Assembly: GCA_016933415.1 (NCBI GenBank)
Contig: JAFGAX010000184.1
Coordinates: 1-40,937, forward strand
Length of the DNA stretch: 40,937 nt
Source: a bacterium
GTDB taxonomy: Bacteria > Zhuqueibacterota > QNDG01 > DTFT01
Direction: 5' to 3'
The notes beneath the pieces were generated by a model that was given only the letters and a program-made list of their open reading frames with translations, did no database searches and had not been told where the DNA came from. The position numbers and the translations under genes are program-made. This document shows positions 39,492 to 40,937 of this stretch, piece after piece. The stretch's first letter is position 1, and each line of letters starts with the position of its first letter.

Positions 39492-40937
39492 TTATTTCAC
39501 GCGAACGGCTTTTCGAACAGCGGTTTTCCCCTCGGAGCTCAGCCTGATGAAATACAGCCCCGAACCTGCGGCATCAGGCTCCCAGAAAAAGAAACCCCTT
39601 CCCGCCTCCCTGCTCCCGCGGAACAGCACATCCACTTGCCGCCCCATCGCGTCGAACACGGACAGATCCGCAAATCCGGCTTCGGCCAGGCTGTAATCGA
39701 CCGTCACGCCGGATCGAAATGGGTTGGGAAAAACCGGATTCAGTGCGAATCCTGCATCTGGATCCCCGTTTCCATACAGGGCTGTGTTCAGGCTGTCCAG
39801 TACGGTTGAAGCCGATGAAGCGTCCCCTGTTGTGATCAATCCGAATGTCCGGTTCAAAGCGGATCGAACGGATGCATCGTCCGCACGGTTTTTCCGGAGT
39901 GTCCAGACCCGCAGCGGCAGACGCAGGTCCTCATGGACGAAATGGAACGCGGTATCGAGATGTTTTCTCTTGTCCTGGACCGTCTCCAAATCACGGTAGC
40001 CATTCTCCCTTGTGGGCTCGATCATGGTGCCTTCACCGTAATCGTTCCACGTAATGAGTTGAATCACATCCGGATTCCGGTCCAGAGCCGCCTGCAGAGT
40101 GGAGCGGAAGGTTTCACCGTCCCCGTCGTCCAGATAGCCGTATCCGCCGCCCTGACCCGCTTCTTCGTAAATGTCGTTGAACCCGGGGAATGCGCCAGCG
40201 ACCAGAAAATCCCAGGACTGCGCCATCGTGTAAAACTGCGTCAGATACCGGTCCAAAGCATCCTGTGTCAAAATGCCGTCCGCATTCGACCGAGACATGG
40301 GCGGCCAGGGGTAGGCTCCCGCAGCGGCAGGCGACAGCCTGTTGTCCAGGGTGAAAAACAGCGGATCCGAGGACAGGCCGGAAAACATGGATTCCCAGTC
40401 CGAACTGTTGAAATAATACTGCGGCCCGAAGGTCAGGAGAAGCGGCCGGCCCGCCAGTTTCACGTACCGGGAATCCCCGAACCAGTTGCGGTCCATGTAT
40501 CCCATGACCGTTTTGCCGTAAGCCAGGGCATTCGATGCCGCCAAATGGCCGTCATTCACCATGTGTTTGACGGTCTGGTCTTCGTAGACAACTGCGAAGC
40601 CAAGTCCTGCCCTGCCTACAGCCTCAAACAGGGCCGTAGTAGCCTCGTGGAGCGTCCCATAGTCCCGGTAATCCTCGTTCCCGTACCAGTCGACCAGAAC
40701 GCCGTCTATCCCGGCCAGTATCATCAGGAGCGTCTGGTATTCCAGAAGGTCCGGATCGCGGGAGTCATACGGCCCGGTCAGCGGGTAATACTGCGAGGCA
40801 ATCTCCCGTCTGCCGTCAGGCCCGACGCGGTCCGGATTGAAATGGTTCATGGTCCAGTGCCAGCCCCATCTGCCGCTGACCGGTTTGGACTGATACCAGG
40901 GCATCATATGCGCCAGAAAAAGCGGCCGGCCGGCATC
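39492..40937 (-). CDS. Secreted GH99/GH71-like glycoside hydrolase with C-terminal sorting-type domain (5' partial)
   Basis: The frame continues past the right edge of the window; the ATG at 40907 is internal, because the preceding residues RPLFLAHMMPWYQSK are the usual opening strand of this family. The barrel shows GRWGWHWTMNHFNPD, GVLVDWYGNEDY and ITWNDYGEGTMIEPT, features of GH99/GH71-like domains (endo-alpha-mannosidase and alpha-glucanase relatives). The C-terminal about 85 residues (NPVFPNPFRSGVTVDYSLAE ... SGLYFIRLSSEGKT) are a FlgD/T9SS-like sorting domain. It is probably exported and acts on alpha-linked polysaccharide. A second secreted hydrolase follows on the same strand, suggesting a small polysaccharide-degradation locus. 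The catalytic pair cannot be assigned with certainty. Confidence 0.82.
   Translation of the reverse strand, partial: DAGRPLFLAHMMPWYQSKPVSGRWGWHWTMNHFNPDRVGPDGRREIASQYYPLTGPYDSRDPDLLEYQTLLMILAGIDGVLVDWYGNEDYRDYGTLHEATTALFEAVGRAGLGFAVVYEDQTVKHMVNDGHLAASNALAYGKTVMGYMDRNWFGDSRYVKLAGRPLLLTFGPQYYFNSSDWESMFSGLSSDPLFFTLDNRLSPAAAGAYPWPPMSRSNADGILTQDALDRYLTQFYTMAQSWDFLVAGAFPGFNDIYEEAGQGGGYGYLDDGDGETFRSTLQAALDRNPDVIQLITWNDYGEGTMIEPTRENGYRDLETVQDKRKHLDTAFHFVHEDLRLPLRVWTLRKNRADDASVRSALNRTFGLITTGDASSASTVLDSLNTALYGNGDPDAGFALNPVFPNPFRSGVTVDYSLAEAGFADLSVFDAMGRQVDVLFRGSREAGRGFFFWEPDAAGSGLYFIRLSSEGKTAVRKAVRVK

Overview
This GC-rich, densely coded window looks like a Gram-negative bacterium of the FCB (Fibrobacteres-Chlorobi-Bacteroidetes) superphylum or one of its candidate phyla (KSB1- or Latescibacterota-like). 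That placement is an inference. It rests on a PorV/PorQ-type outer membrane protein, three secreted proteins ending in FlgD/T9SS-like 'PNPF' C-terminal domains, PD40 beta-propeller proteins, and many palindromic intergenic repeats. No rRNA, tRNA, CRISPR array or intact insertion sequence was seen.

Layout. Positions 2-2617 hold the end of a secreted protein with a C-terminal sorting-type domain and a PorV-like barrel fused to TPRs. Positions 2636-6873 encode a two-protein partner-switching signalling module. The first is a 1135-residue RsbW-like ATPase / membrane sensor / HAMP / SpoIIE-type PP2C phosphatase / transposase-like helix-turn-helix / TPR fusion. The second is a STAS anti-sigma-antagonist-like protein that carries a short copy of the same helix-turn-helix module. 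Positions 6886-10146 encode the TCA enzymes aconitase and NADP-type isocitrate dehydrogenase. Positions 10367-14282 hold a small lipoprotein and a large envelope protein (HExxH metallopeptidase-like domain, PD40 propeller, outer-membrane barrel). Positions 14417-17360 encode DsbD and an AlaX-type tRNA-editing hydrolase. Positions 17585-23014 are an accessory stretch: a UroD/MtaA-like methyltransferase, a VapBC toxin-antitoxin pair, a GT39-type membrane glycosyltransferase, a Cys-rich unknown protein and two small unknowns, with repeats in the gaps. Positions 23207-36261 form a tightly packed unit: KamA-type radical SAM enzyme, YdbH/AsmA-like lipid-bridge protein, YdbL/DUF1318 lipoprotein, and a 2746-residue secreted propeller-TPR-CHAT protein. 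Positions 36510-40937 hold an inositol-monophosphatase-family enzyme, then on the minus strand an alkyltransferase-like DNA repair protein and two secreted glycoside-hydrolase-like proteins.

Two candidates for undescribed biology stand out. The first is the partner-switching pair whose phosphatase/kinase and STAS members both appear to have captured the DNA-binding part of an IS481/IS3-type transposase. The second is the giant secreted protein with two successive TPR-CHAT units: the C-terminal CHAT keeps the His/Cys protease dyad (His2612, Cys2657), while the first has lost both residues and looks like a pseudoprotease. Several intergenic regions are built from modular palindromic repeats that recur in different combinations and orientations, some reaching into gene ends or start regions.
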